In this document: one piece after another, positions 1 through 11,799 of the stretch
Numbering within the stretch: the first letter of the stretch is position 1
How the letters are laid out: each line of letters begins with the position of its first letter
From: Hedera helix
Taxonomy: Eukaryota > Streptophyta > Magnoliopsida > Apiales > Araliaceae
Length of the DNA stretch: 64,000 nt
Assembly: GCA_947179155.2 (NCBI GenBank)
Contig: OX359264.1
Span: forward strand, 59,965,202 to 60,029,201
Direction of reading: 5' to 3'
Made by a program: the position numbers and the translations under genes
Notes under the pieces: model-generated
What the model was told of the DNA's origin: nothing
The model's database searches: none
The model's input: the letters and a program-made list of their open reading frames with translations, nothing else

Positions 1-587
1 TGCATGCATTACTTGCTTGTATTTTGGATCACTGGGCCTTAATTAGTTGTACAACTGTTGGACTTTATATATATGATCTCTAATAGTTTTCCTTGAGAAT
101 TGTACGTGCCACGGTGCCAGCAGCTAGCAGAAGAACTAGCTACCAGCCCTCTTCTTTATATACGTACTCACGTACTCCCTCCATTCTAATATTATAGAGG
201 TACATTTTATTTTTAAGTTCTCCAATGTACGACGCTATATTAATCCTAACAGTTTTGCTAGCTAGAGAACTGTACATACGTCGTACATAGCAGCGGAATA
301 AGAACTTGGCAATTCACAAAATTAACCAAATTATGGGTGACAAACATATTTTTTACTTATAAACCCTAAGACTAGTGCTCAGGTTTTTCCCAAATTTTTA
401 TAAGGAAAAAAAAAACATTATCCAAAGAAATTACAATATGCTAAAGTCTGCAGGATATTATTAGCTAAGCATTTAAAGAAAATTAAAATTAAATGAGTCT
501 TTGATTTTACAACTAACGGACGATATTATTTCCACATTTACGCGCAGTACGCACGTACTATAGCATTAAACTCTTATTATTCTTATC

Positions 588-588
<1 letters not shown>

Positions 589-640
<52 letters not shown>
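589..640. repeat. (AT)n microsatellite
   Basis: About 25 AT units lie directly downstream of the MYB stop codon, which is on the minus strand at 656-658. Confidence 0.95.
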
Positions 641-643
<3 letters not shown>

Positions 644-655
644 TCATATGCAAAT

Positions 656-2189
656 TCAATATAAGCAAGTTTGGTCACAATAAAGCTGCTGCGGCAAGTC
701 CCAAAAATCATCAAATTGTGGGAAAATCTCTAACGACTCTTCCCCACTACTTAACAACGTATTGCTGCCCTGTCCCTCCCCTGAACCACAAAAGTTGCTA
801 TTGTTAGCGGCAGCCTCTGATTCCAAGCTGTAAAAATTCCCATCACGGAAATTACTATTATAGTAGGATCCGTAATTTCTAACCAGATCATAGCAACCGG
901 TCTGGGCCCAAACGGCGGATTCTTGGGCCTCCGCTAACAATTTGGCTGCTGGTGGTACCTGATCCGGACTTATGATCGGAGGGTCAACTGGACCACGGCT
1001 GAGCTCAGTCATGGGGTGGTGGCCCGTAGTGATATTGGTGCTATGATCCACGGTGGTTATTGTTGGGGCTGCGGTAGCTTTGGAGGAGGAGGAGGAGGAG
1101 GCTAGTTGGATTTGTTCCGCCAATCTGGGCATCCATACGTATCGCAATGTGTCTTTAAATTTTTGGCTGCTAACATCGCACCTTAATTGCTTGGCTTGCT
1201 TTTTAACTTTGGTTCTCCAGTAATTTTTTATTTCATTATCTGTTCGTCCTGGTAAATGCTCAGCAATCTTTGACCACCTTTACCATTAATTAATTTATTT
1301 TCGAAATAATGTGTAACCAGTTAGTTTGTATATAAAACTAGCTTCATATTATATTACATTATACTGAAAAATGTTAAACCAACAAAAATAAGTTTAAAAG
1401 ATTTAGAATTTATTGAGAAAGGGAGGGGTGTAGTTCTCATTTGAAGGGGGGAGATATCATAAAAACTCCATAAAAAGTGTCATCTTCTTATTTGATAGCT
1501 AGTAGTATAAAATCGCACAAATATTGTTATTAGGTTTGTTACCATAATTTCATTATCATCATATATCCCTTCTAAATTAAATATGAAACAAGATTACATT
1601 ATAATATTTGTAAATTATATAAATTCTACTCTCTTTTTTGGAATGGATGGAGTTTAAAACGAAACAAAATGATAGCGGTAACATGTGTGAGAGTTAGAGA
1701 GATATATAACTGTTTCCCATACTCAAATTGAGTTCAAGGATAAGGAGCTGTTCTTGGAGGGTGATGTTTCCACGTCGAACGTCTGGTTTGAGATAGTTTA
1801 ACCATCTTAATCTGCAGCTCTTACCACTTCTCTTCAATCCTAGGGTTTCATTTTTCATCATCAAGAAGAAAAAAATATAAAAAATAAAAATTAAACCCTA
1901 ATCAAGCTTGTTGTTACCATAAAATTAACATGCAAAAAATGAAAAGGACTTAATTAAGATCGAATATAATAAACATGCATGAAGAACAAATGAATAAATA
2001 AAAATAAAATAAATCTCCCAAGCGGAATTAAGAGTAATAGAGGTAATTAATATTAGTTTACAGAATTAAATCATGTTTACCAGCGGAACGAGAAAGAGAG
2101 CTCCAGTGTCCTTCACCATGGATAGCAACGTAATTTCTAAGCTTGGAGTCTTCTTCTTGAGTCCATGGACCTTTCCTCATCATATCCAT
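656..2189 (-). CDS. R2R3-MYB transcription factor, subgroup 20-like (three exons)
   Basis: Nuclear DNA-binding transcription factor. I read three minus-strand exons: 2189-2081, 1839-1710 and 1277-656, giving 286 residues. Exon 1 starts with MDMMRKGPWT and carries the first half of R2. Exon 2 completes R2 (GKSCRLRWLNYL) and opens R3. Exon 3 completes R3 (RWSKIAEHLPGRTDNEIKNYW), followed by the block FKDTLRYVWMPRL. That block is typical of subgroup 20 (MYB2/62/78/108/112/116), a group known for roles in stress, hormone, phosphate and stamen responses. Intron 1 (1840-2080) has a GT donor and AG acceptor. Intron 2 (1278-1709) has an AG acceptor, but the frame is kept only if the donor is AG|TT, so the gene may be damaged or mis-spliced. 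The C-terminal tail has a serine run and ends in an acidic/aromatic stretch (FPQFDDFWDLP). Family assignment is secure; subgroup is likely; functionality is uncertain. Confidence 0.85.
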
Positions 2190-2310
2190 CTCTTCTTTTC
2201 TAGTTTTAATTTCAGTTGTGTTGCTAAAGAGATAATATTGAATGTTAGAGTACTAAAGCTTAATTAGATTTCTTAATTTGCTTTTAACTCGTAGATAATA
2301 AGGGGATTAT

Positions 2311-2320
2311 ATTATATATA
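2311..2320 (-). promoter_or_regulatory. Candidate TATA box of the MYB gene
   Basis: A TATATATAAT-type motif on the minus strand lies about 120 bases upstream of the MYB start codon at 2189, a plausible core-promoter distance. In such AT-rich DNA it could be chance. Confidence 0.35.
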
Positions 2321-2436
2321 GAGTGAGAGATTAATACAGTCGAGATGCACTAAATACTGACACTGATATATTATTAACAAATGGGCTGTTTAATTAGCAC
2401 TTAATAGAGTTGAATGGTTGAATCGGTCAGCCATTC

Positions 2437-2763
2437 AGTGCGTTTGTTTTGGGTTGAATGACTGAATCGGTCAAATTTTTGGGCTGAATAACTGAGTCTA
2501 ATTTTTTTTGGTTGAATGAATAAGTCTCAGCTGAATGAAGTAAAAAAAAATAAATAAAATTAACTATGTTATTAAGTAATATTAAATAACTTTGAATTTT
2601 TTCAGAGGGGTAAAATAGTAAAAATCTGTTATTCAGATGTTTTAGACATGTCAATTATCAAACAACTTTTTTCATTCAGTATTCAAAATTCTGCTTCATT
2701 CAGCTCATTTAGATTACTTAAATATTCAAAACTATTTCATTCAATTTTTATCAAACACCTCCA
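2437..2763. mobile_element. Candidate MITE, TTGAATGA family copy 1
   Basis: The left end (GTTTG, then GTTGAATGACTGAAT) and the reverse complement of the right end (GTGTTTGATAAAAATTGAATGA) form imperfect terminal inverted repeats. The interior repeats short gctgaatga/ttcattcag motifs. The right end resembles 6075-6183, so this is a repeated family. No transposase is present. Boundaries are approximate and no target duplication was established. Confidence 0.4.
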
Positions 2764-2769
2764 AAATTT

Positions 2770-3976
2770 CATAACACTCTCTCCTTCCCTCCCTCCCTCC
2801 CTCCGTGCTACAAAAAAAATAGAACTTTGTTTGCCATTTTTTCATAATATTCCTTATGTTCCAAGAAAATAATAATCTCATTTGCTATATAAGTTTTTAT
2901 TCTATAAATATAAGAATGTTAATTTTTTATTTTTTTGATAGTATAAATGATTCAATTTACTCAAATTTGATATAACAATTTCATTATTATTAATAAATTT
3001 ATGTGTCATGAACTAAATACAACACTTAATAAATACTCTCTCCATTCTAAAATATAAAATTATTATTGAATTTTTAAAATAATTTAAGATATTTTAAACT
3101 CAAAATTGACATAAAATATATAAAAAGTACTACTCATGGTAAGATTTATTATTTTGTAAAATTTAATAAATCATCTCAATTTTAAATCAAATTTTTTTTA
3201 TCTAACTTTTAAAAATCAATAATAATCTTACAACGGAGAAAGTATAAGACTAAATATATAGAACTAAAATTAATTATGTATAATTTATAAATTTTATAAC
3301 TATAACTCTTTTTTTGCGAAACTTTTATTTTTTTTGAATATTTTATTTTTTAAAAACTTAAAGAAAGCAAAAATTTTTTGTAACATCTAAATTTATAAGA
3401 ATAAATTTAAGTGCACAAAAATTTATATTAAACTCTATTTTTTAATAATATAAATAAAATTTATATTTAAATTTATGTCCGTAAACTCATCCAATCTGAA
3501 AAGGATTTGATAATTTTCCTATCTTCGCTCTTGGCGTCTATGATATCTGACGGTAGTACTTTATTTTGTTTTGCGCCATGTGACGGTAGTAATTTATTAT
3601 ATTTTGCACCATGTGCAAATTATGACTAACCTCCTATGAGATGAGAGAGATGTACTATAAAATTATTTTAGGCAACTACTTTCTCCTACAAGCATTACAA
3701 TTATATAATCATTATATTTCATATTATTTAATTATTATTATTTTTTAAAATTAATTTAAATTTTTTTAAACTTTAAATTTATATAAAAAAAAATTAATTT
3801 TAATTAATATAATACTGAATATTATAAATTATCTAAAAAATACTATTCATTGTTAGTTATATTATTTTTTAATTTTTAATAAATTTTTTCAATTTTAAAT
3901 TTAAAAATATTTTAAATTAACTTTTAAAAAATAATAATGATCAAATAATAATGATAATCATATAATTTAAAAGAGA

Positions 3977-4059
<83 letters not shown>

Positions 4060-4976
4060 GGTCTAAGTCGTGGTGGAGTTGGTCAGACGTTTCATTTGAT
4101 CTCTCAACTTTTTTTTTAATGTCATAATTTATTATAATAATTTAGCCTAATTTAGGCAAATGGGCTTAGCTTGGGGTATGGTGTCGCCTTCTAACTTTTG
4201 GAGATGCCTTTATAATAATATAATTTTAACAATATTCAAATTCTCGATCAATTTTTATATTAATAAAATAAATTATACTAATAAATTAAGTGGTCATCGG
4301 TAATTGATCTATCAACTTAATTGTGCATACAAGTACCTTTTGCTATTATTTAAAAAAAAATTGTTAGGGGGCAAAATAATTAAATTTTATTTTTTCCTTG
4401 ATCAATGTCTGAGTATCGTCATATGTCCTGGTTAGAAGGAGTTGTATGGTAGTTTATAGTCTCACTTTTAATTTATAATAAATTGCATTTACAATTATAT
4501 ATCATGTATAACAAAAAATAATTAAATAAAGAGAGAGAATTTGCAAGCTTAGCATAATTAAGTCTCTCTCTCTCTCTCTTGGTCTCTTACTTTAAGTCAA
4601 AACTTTCGGTTGGTAATGCATCTTGACGCCCTTCAAAAGCATGTTCGCTTGCCATTAGCTGTAAACATTTCCATGGATAGGATATTAAAATGTTATCATA
4701 AATAGACTTGACGAGAAATTTGAAAGTGGAGTTGAAATATTTGACCATAGTCGTCCCATATCTTCCAACGCTGCATATTATTAGTACATGAGCAATTAAA
4801 AATGACTAAGAAAAATGGTTAGATTTAATAATTCGAGATATTTGTTATATGTCTAACAAAATTCTTATTTATGGGTAGAGGGGCGTACATTGAAGTAATT
4901 GGGTGCAAAATTATGGAAAGAAAGGTAATTGTTTTGTACATTTTGTTCTGAAATTGGTCTGAAATTAACTAGACTA
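2770..4976. other. AT-rich intergenic spacer
   Basis: Very AT-rich, with many homopolymer runs and stops in all frames. I see no gene here, only the microsatellite at 3979-4057. Confidence 0.7.
3979..4057. repeat. Compound (AT)n(AG)n microsatellite
   Basis: About 16 AT units run straight into about 23 AG units. Confidence 0.95.
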
Positions 4977-5007
4977 AGGTCATGTTTGTTTCTGTCTGAA
5001 TAAGACT

Positions 5008-5226
5008 AAGGTGTTGTTTGATTACCTCTTAATGGATCTTAACAACTTACCTCTTAATACATCTTAATAACTCATAATTTTGTATTAAGAGGTCATCTGA
5101 ATGGTTTAGACTCATATTTGTATCTTAAATATTTAGAAGACTTCTTAATATAAAAATATGGGCTGTTAAAATCCATTAAGAGGTTGGCTGTTAAGATGCA
5201 TTAAGATGCAATCAAACACAACTTAA
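5008..5226. mobile_element. Candidate MITE with about 36-bp terminal inverted repeats
   Basis: The left end reads GTTTGATTACCTCTTAATGG. The reverse complement of the right end reads GTTTGATTGCATCTTAATGC. The match continues through ATCTTAACA in both. The short length (about 220 bp), the lack of an ORF and the strong terminal symmetry suit a MITE. The transposase superfamily is not determined. Confidence 0.6.
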
Positions 5227-5843
5227 ATGACTTTGAATCTAAACAATTCAGTCATTCAAACTGTTTGGTTATCATTTTTGAATATCTGAATGGTTAAATT
5301 TCTACTGACCGAAAAGCCAAAATTTTATAGCTGAATAGCTAAGCAAATTGGCTGAATAAATTTTTACGCATATTTCCCTCTTTATCCAAACTCAAATCGT
5401 TATCCCAAAACCACAACTCTAACAACCAAACAAGATCATGATGCGCAACCCCCTCAAATCATAAGAATATGAAAAACAACAACATCAAGAAAAAGATAGA
5501 GAAGTTAACAAGAAAACTCAATCAGAATGGAGAAATTCATACCGCCTTGCGGAGTTTCTTGATCAAAGTCATGGGTTGACGTTCAATGTCTTTGCCGAAG
5601 GAGGCCAACTCAGTGTTTTTGAAACTATTAAAAAAGAGTTGATGGAGATCAGAGTTAGAAATTGATCGACTATGGATTTGACTGGTTAAAATTGCTGTGG
5701 ATTACCCATTTTGGAGATAGAAAATTAGGGCTTCTATATGCATTACGTATTTATGTTTTTGTTTTAGCTAAATAGTTATTGTTTTTTATGAAGAGATTAT
5801 ATATATTTAAGAAATTCATATCGTCACATGCCTTTGATCCTCA

Positions 5844-5872
5844 CTCCTCCTCCTCCTCCTCCTCCTCCTCCT

Positions 5873-5920
<48 letters not shown>
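5844..5920. repeat. Compound (CTC)n(TA)n microsatellite
   Basis: About ten CTC units followed by about 22 TA units. Confidence 0.95.
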
Positions 5921-5922
<2 letters not shown>

Positions 5923-6857
5923 TAAAGATTGTATAAATATTGTTATATATATGCATTAATTGCTAATTTTTTAGTTTTTTTTTGTCTTAAAAAGTGTCTC
6001 AAAAATTTCTCTTTTTAGACAATTCAAAAGGTTAAAATGAAAAATATTGTCATTTAGTTATTTCAGTCGAATCAGTTAACAAACAATTTTTTTCATTTAG
6101 TATTCAATTTCAATCAGTTCATTCAGTCATTCAATTCATTCAATCATTTAGAATTGTTTCATTTAATTTTATCAAACAACCCCTAAATATAAATTTTTAG
6201 ACCAAAAGTGAAAGTCAATTGAAGAAAGTCATAAGTTCGAGTTTACTCCTCGTAAGCACAAAACTGTATTGTTTTACGTACTAGTAATCAGGTCCTAGGT
6301 CAAAAATCCAAATAGATGTCATTCTTTTATAATTGGTATTGCAAAAAAAGTTTCACCATTAAAATTTTATTATTTTGTTTGTGGATGGCAATATCTTATT
6401 ACTTTTGATTTGAAACTTTAGAAAGAAATATCGCATTACTTCTTTGCTCTTTAAATGAATTAACTTAATGCTAAGTTAAGTAGGACTTTATCAATCAGAG
6501 AAAACAAACTATGATATTGATTTTAGAAAGTGGAGGTCGATTATTATAAGGAAGATGAACTATGTTCTTGACCTTGGGAACGAAATTTGTCAACTAGTTT
6601 CATTGAACGTATATTGTCAACAAGCCTCACAATTCCTTTAAATTAAAGGCTCGATTTCATTACTCACTGAAATCTGAAATTAAATGAGCTAGCCAGCAGC
6701 ACGACAAGCATAACGATTGCTTGCCAACTCTCCAACCCAAAAAATGGAAAACCACTCACATTTTGGACTCACCAAGTACATCATTATTTATATACAATGC
6801 ATACTGCATGCATTCATATATGTTATTCCTTTGCAAGCCAGGATAAGTGAGAATTTG

Positions 6858-7356
6858 GGTCGTGTTTGTTTTGCAAAGATAACTCTTGAGATTAATTAGA
6901 TTATTAATTATAAGTTTCTTATTTGTTTTAAAAATTAAATTTGGGACTATTAATTTAGGGATAACAAAAAAAACTTAAAATGGTAGACTATTTAATACTA
7001 TGTCTAATTATATATTATAATCCCCACAATTTGGGATTAAAATTTTGTGAACAAAATAACCTTTACCCTTTTTAAAAAAGGACCATTGTAAATTATTTCG
7101 TTCATTTATACTCACATTATTGAGAATACGATTACTTTATTATTACAGGTAAGGGTATAATAGTTCAAATAATAAGTTTTTATCCAATCTTTTAAATAAT
7201 TCTGAAGAAAATAAACATAACATGAGATTATTTTAAGTTATCACATGAATAATTTTATTCTAAATAAACATGCGATTAGGATTATAATTGTGAAATTATA
7301 ATCCATGAGAATATATAGTCCCTATAATATAATTGTTATAAACAAACATGATCTTA
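6858..7356. mobile_element. Candidate MITE, GTGTTTGTTT ends
   Basis: The left end (CGTGTTTGTTTTGCAAAGA) and the reverse complement of the right end (ATCATGTTTGTTTATAACAA) are similar. The interior is AT-rich and non-coding. The terminal repeats are short and imperfect, so confidence is limited. Confidence 0.4.
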
Positions 7357-7603
7357 AAGTTTAAAATAATTCCGTAAACAAGGACCACAAAGTGCAGAAG
7401 GGTGCCGGTAAAAGAAAAGAAAAAAAGAGAAATAATTATATATAACAAGACATTAAGAGATTTTAATCAATAATTTTATAATTTTATCTAGTCATTTTAA
7501 TTGATCATGGATTAATACTGAGTTAAGAATGAGTCGATATCCAGTCAATCATTCAAAATTCTATATTTTTGATACAATATAGTATAAACTTTTCGTATAC
7601 CGT

Positions 7604-7606
<3 letters not shown>

Positions 7607-7674
<68 letters not shown>
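7607..7674. repeat. Compound (AT)n(AC)n(AT)n microsatellite
   Basis: An AT run, then about 14 AC units, then a short AT run. Confidence 0.95.
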
Positions 7675-8312
7675 GCATGAGTTGTGGTCAATATATAAAC
7701 TTTTCGTATATCGTAAAATATATATAATTATCTTCAACATTATATATGTATTATGTCAATAAAAAATGATAAATATATCGATAAAAAATTATCAAATATT
7801 TATAAAAAAAATAATATAAATTAACTCGTACCTCGCACACGCTAAACTTGTATGTATAAATAAAAAATTGAGTGAACCGATATTGGAAATATATAGTCAT
7901 TACATAGTTTGCGTCACAATGGAGGAGGTAGGATATATATGGAAGTTATTCGCCAAATAGAAAGGCTTGTAGACCAAATAAATTTGGCTAGTGACCAATA
8001 ACTTTTGTTTATCCTTTATTTGGTACAAAAGGCCTGAAAAAGACATTGTCACGATTTCTTTGATGGATTACTATGACCTCCTTGATCTCTTACAATTTAA
8101 TTCCAAAAATATATTTGCTTGTTGTTTAAATATTTAAATATATAACTTTACACGGTAAAAAAAACAAGCATTTAACATTAGGCTATCATTTTCGAACTGT
8201 TTAGATATTAAATTTGTTTATGAATTAATACACACATATCATATTTCATTCGTTCCCACTTTACTTTATCATAAATTGTATATTAGGCACTTAATTTTAT
8301 TATAGTGTAATA

Positions 8313-8314
<2 letters not shown>

Positions 8315-8378
<64 letters not shown>
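8315..8378. repeat. Compound (TA)n(CA)n microsatellite
   Basis: About 25 TA units followed by about seven CA units. A 61-codon frame through it is low complexity and not a gene. Confidence 0.95.
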
Positions 8379-9376
8379 TGTATACACGTAAGTCTCACAA
8401 ATTAAAACCCCCCATGTAGATTCTCTTCTACGAGTGCAGAAGTTGGCGGTGGAAAATAGGAAGAACAAATGACCAACTCCTTAACCACATTTAAGTGGTT
8501 TACTCCCTTAAAGCAAATTTTCTACATAAAATGTCATGCTATGAGCTCGACGGATTGATGCCTAATTGATTATGTGGAAAGTGATTAACATTTATGACTT
8601 TGGTGAGTCATTGATCTTATTAAACTTGCAATTAGTTTTACAGGATGCTAAGAGTTTTCTATGTCATTTTGACTATAAATTTTCAAAATACACTACAAGG
8701 AGATGAGTCGTGATAAATTTGAAAATATCAATTTTGATTTTGAATAGTTTTTCTTATGAGTACGTACTCATGTTCAAAAGTGATTTTAGTGCTTTTTTGT
8801 GGAAGAATAATATAGTTTTGAATAGTTCCTTACGACAATTTTTAACCGAATTATAATTATGACGTATGTGTGTATGAGATAATTAAAAATTAAGAATGAC
8901 TTTATCCTATTTTACTCTATCTTATCGTATTTATAAACTCTCACGTTCGTCGTAATTCAATTTTAAGATATATTTATTGACATGTATATTATTATTCATT
9001 TGAATATGTTGATAATGATAAATTTGTCATTTAGTAATCTCATTTATTCAATTTAAAATTATATCATTTCAATTTGTATCGGTACCTACATGGTTCACAA
9101 TTACACTTCTACACATGTAAAAGATTAAAAGGTTTATGTTATTGAGTTAAAAATTGATTAAAACCATCATAATCATTTTTAAAATTGCTCTTTCGTACAT
9201 TTTTTTTCACCATTATTGTTAACTAAGTGGGGCAAAAAGGGTAGATTGTGCATATGTCATGAGGCGAGGCAAGATCAGTCACCTGCCTAAATCGTACCAA
9301 CCCATGTCTCGTTATATATTATGCTCTTCCAAATTTTTCCACAAATGGTCTCTCTTGGAATGAAGGTGATGTAATT
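8379..9376. other. Intergenic spacer, no gene seen
   Basis: AT-rich sequence with no ORF, RNA gene or repeat that I can support. It ends at the target duplication GGTAC of the next element. Confidence 0.6.
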
Positions 9377-9381
9377 GGTAC
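9377..9381. repeat. Target site duplication GGTAC, left copy (outer element)
   Basis: Matches 26429-26433 exactly and abuts the left LTR. Confidence 0.85.
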
Positions 9382-10000
9382 TGTTGGGGTGTAAATATTT
9401 GAGCCACGTGTCATCCTGTAAATATTTGATAAAGCAAAGTTGGTCATGCATATAGTCAGCAAGGCAGACGTGGAGGGGTGGGTGGTGACTCACCCTTTAG
9501 ATATTTGTAATAGTTAGATATTAGATGGAGGGAAGCGGTCACTTCAGAGAGAAAAAGGGAGGGGGAACCAGGAAAGTAAAATGACACACTATTATCTACA
9601 GAGATACATATCACGAAGAGGAAGGAGGAGAGAGGATTATTCACACTTGAAGCCGGCAACACCGAAAAGGAAATAGAAAGGTCGTCTTCTCCAACACACC
9701 AAAGATGGAACCGAAATACTTCATCTTGTTCTTACTCCGGCACACCGATATATTCATATTTATTGTAATATACAGCGTGTACAACAGGCACCAGTCATAT
9801 AACACATTCAACATCATTCTAGTGGATTTCTGGCATATCACCCGTGGTTTTCCCCCGATTTGGGTTTCCACGTTAAATCTTGTGTTCTTATATTTATTGA
9901 TTCTTTCTTTACATTATAAATTATATTTCCAGCACGTATTGGCGCATTTTTTGGCTTGTTCTTTTGGTGACTTTGTCAGGTCCAAAATTTGGCGTTAACA
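9382..10000 (+). repeat. 5' LTR of the LARD-like element
   Basis: Starts TGTTGGGGTG and ends GGCGTTAACA. I count about eight differences by eye from the right LTR. A 97-codon frame in both LTRs (here 9705-9998) is hydrophobic, resembles nothing I know, and is probably chance. Confidence 0.9.
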
Positions 10001-10017
10001 TTGGCGCTAGAAGGAGG
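10001..10017 (+). other. Primer binding site region of the LARD-like element
   Basis: TTGGCGCTAGAAGGAGG directly follows the 5' LTR, in the position of a tRNA primer site. The tRNA is not identified from the sequence alone. Confidence 0.6.
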
Positions 10018-10299
10018 GGGGCGGTGACAGTCGCAGTAGCTTCAAATCACCAAATTATTTCTAAAATAATTTTATGACGGTTCAGTTATCTGATTGAAGG
10101 AATATATTACATCCGAAGCTAAGTCATTTCCTTTCATTGAATATTATGATGTTTATTACAATGTTGTGCTCATGTTTCTTACATGTATGATGTCAACGTT
10201 AAATATTATATGTTCCACTGACAAACTTTTACTTGAAAGAGAAAAATACTTGGGTCTATTTTCTCTTTGCTCCTATTTATTACTCCCAGGAGCGTGACT

Positions 10300-10510
10300 T
10301 TGTCGGAAGCTGAGTCGGCAGCTTGGAGGGTGTTAGGCTCATCGGTTGTTTCGGGATCGGCACCCAGCTCTGCTCGGCGACGGCTCAGTGGTGTTCGGCC
10401 GTACCTGGGCGGCCCGACGGGGGCTCGGTGGTTGCTCGGTGCCGCAGCTCGTCGGCAGTTGGTGTTGGTTCAGCAGCGGCCTCGGCAGCGACTCGGCAAT
10501 GGCAGGCTCG
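10300..10510. repeat. CTCGGCAG-rich low-complexity region, left part
   Basis: GC-rich sequence built of irregular tcggcag, gctcgg and cggcagc words. It is unlike the AT-rich surroundings. It continues across the Athila insertion at 22010. Open frames on both strands are composition effects. Confidence 0.7.
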
Positions 10511-10515
10511 ATGGT
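10511..10515. repeat. Target site duplication ATGGT, left copy (Athila)
   Basis: Identical to 22005-22009, directly before the 5' LTR. Confidence 0.9.
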
Positions 10516-11735
10516 TGATGAGTGGGTTTTATACCTATGAATTATGTGTTTTCGGACTTAAGTTTTGTTATTCTTGTGAGCATTTTACTTGTTTTTATGT
10601 TGACATTGTAGAAAACGGCGTCGAATGGACAAAATTGGAAAAATGAGCGAAAATGGCATTTTCGTAATTTCAGGCAAAGTAGGGCCGGGGCCCTCTTTCT
10701 CAGTGTAAAACAAGGGCCGGGGCCCTTGTTGGCAGAATGGCGCGGAACGACTTTTTATCAGATTTTCGGAAATTGATTTGGAGAAGGATTTTAAAGGTGC
10801 AACGTGAGAAGGTTTCTAGGATAGTTTAGAGGGATATAAATAGATAGAATTTCATTATTGTAATAAACTTTTGGAAGGAAAAATTCATTGGTGCAAGGAT
10901 TGAAGATTTAATTTGCGTTTTCAAATATGTCAGGCTAAGTTCTTTAATTTCAGTTCTAGGGATGTTGAATCTTATTTATTATTTATGAATTAATTGAGTT
11001 ATTAGTATTTCTTCCTTCGTTTGTGGAGTTTGTTCTTGATGATCTATTTGAATTGCTCAATGATAATTGGTTTGATTAATTTGATAAGGGTCCATTGAAT
11101 TGATTCGATTATTATCATATGCTAGATTAAGGTATAATATTAAGCAAACGATGTTATATCTGATCATAAGTAGCGAATAGTGGTATTTGATTGTGGTCAA
11201 GCTTTTGAATATTGCTATGATATCAAGAAGACAGGTTAAATAGTCTGCGATTGTACGATTATTGCTTGGAATGACCTAATTCCCTAATTCTTAATGTCAT
11301 TGTCATATTAAATCTAGACTGATAGTTCTAGGTTGTATGATAATTAGGGTCTAGTGGGGCGATTGTCACATTAGATTTAAAACCTAAGGGGAGTTTCGGG
11401 TAACGCGGACCGTGGTTACCTAGGGTTGTTAATTTCATTGAAGGAAAGATATTAACTGACTTAATTATATCATATTTATGAAAAGACGATACTGAACTGA
11501 AGAACTGAAGTCTGCAAATCATTGGATAATCTTAATTAGTATTTCTTGTTTTCTAGTAGAATCATAGTTACAAAAATCCCCTCTTTATTTATTACTTGTT
11601 ATTTACTGTTAGAAACATTCGGATAAATCATAAAATACACTTCCCGTGGGTTCGACTCTTGTTTGCCATTATACCAATTTTATATTGATAGATTGAAAGT
11701 AAGGAATAATTTTGGAGTGATAACGACAGCCACCA
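10516..11735 (+). repeat. 5' LTR of the Athila element
   Basis: Starts TGATGAGTGGG and ends CAGCCACCA. It has a TATAAATA box at 10835-10842 and two GGGCCGGGGCCC blocks at about 10682-10735. Confidence 0.95.
10835..10842 (+). promoter_or_regulatory. TATA box in the Athila 5' LTR
   Basis: TATAAATA in a GC-to-AT transition about 320 bp into the LTR. The same box is at 21103-21110 in the 3' LTR. Confidence 0.6.
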
Positions 11736-11740
11736 AATTT

Positions 11741-11758
11741 TGGCGCCGTTGCCGGGGA
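11741..11758 (+). other. Primer binding site of the Athila element
   Basis: TGGCGCCGTTGCCGGGGA starts five bases after the 5' LTR. It matches the conserved primer site of Athila-type elements, usually assigned to tRNA-Asp. Confidence 0.85.
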
Positions 11759-11799
11759 AGTGATTGTTTTTATATATTTTCTTTGTTTTCTTTCAGTTT

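Larger units (their letters stand above)
4978..6183. mobile_element. Candidate larger member of the TTGAATGA MITE family, with a nested MITE
   Basis: The left end (CATGTTTGTTTCTGTCTGAA) and the right end (ATTTAATTTTATCAAACAAC) resemble the ends of the element at 2437-2763. The stretch 6075-6183 closely follows 2658-2763. The interval also holds another inverted-repeat element (5008-5226) and a CTC/TA microsatellite. It may instead be two separate insertions. Confidence 0.3.

Noticed and set aside
2073..2267. Plus-strand 64-codon ORF
   Set aside because: It is antisense to exon 1 of the MYB gene and its upstream region.
8283..8468. Minus-strand ORF with a long Tyr-Ile run
   Set aside because: It is translation of a TA/CA microsatellite.
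9705..9998. 97-codon ORF in the outer LTR (also at 26133-26426)
   Set aside because: Present twice only because the LTR is duplicated; no known motif, no supporting signals.
11328..11522. Minus-strand 64-codon ORF repeated in both Athila LTRs
   Set aside because: Duplicated only because LTRs are duplicated; no similarity recognised.
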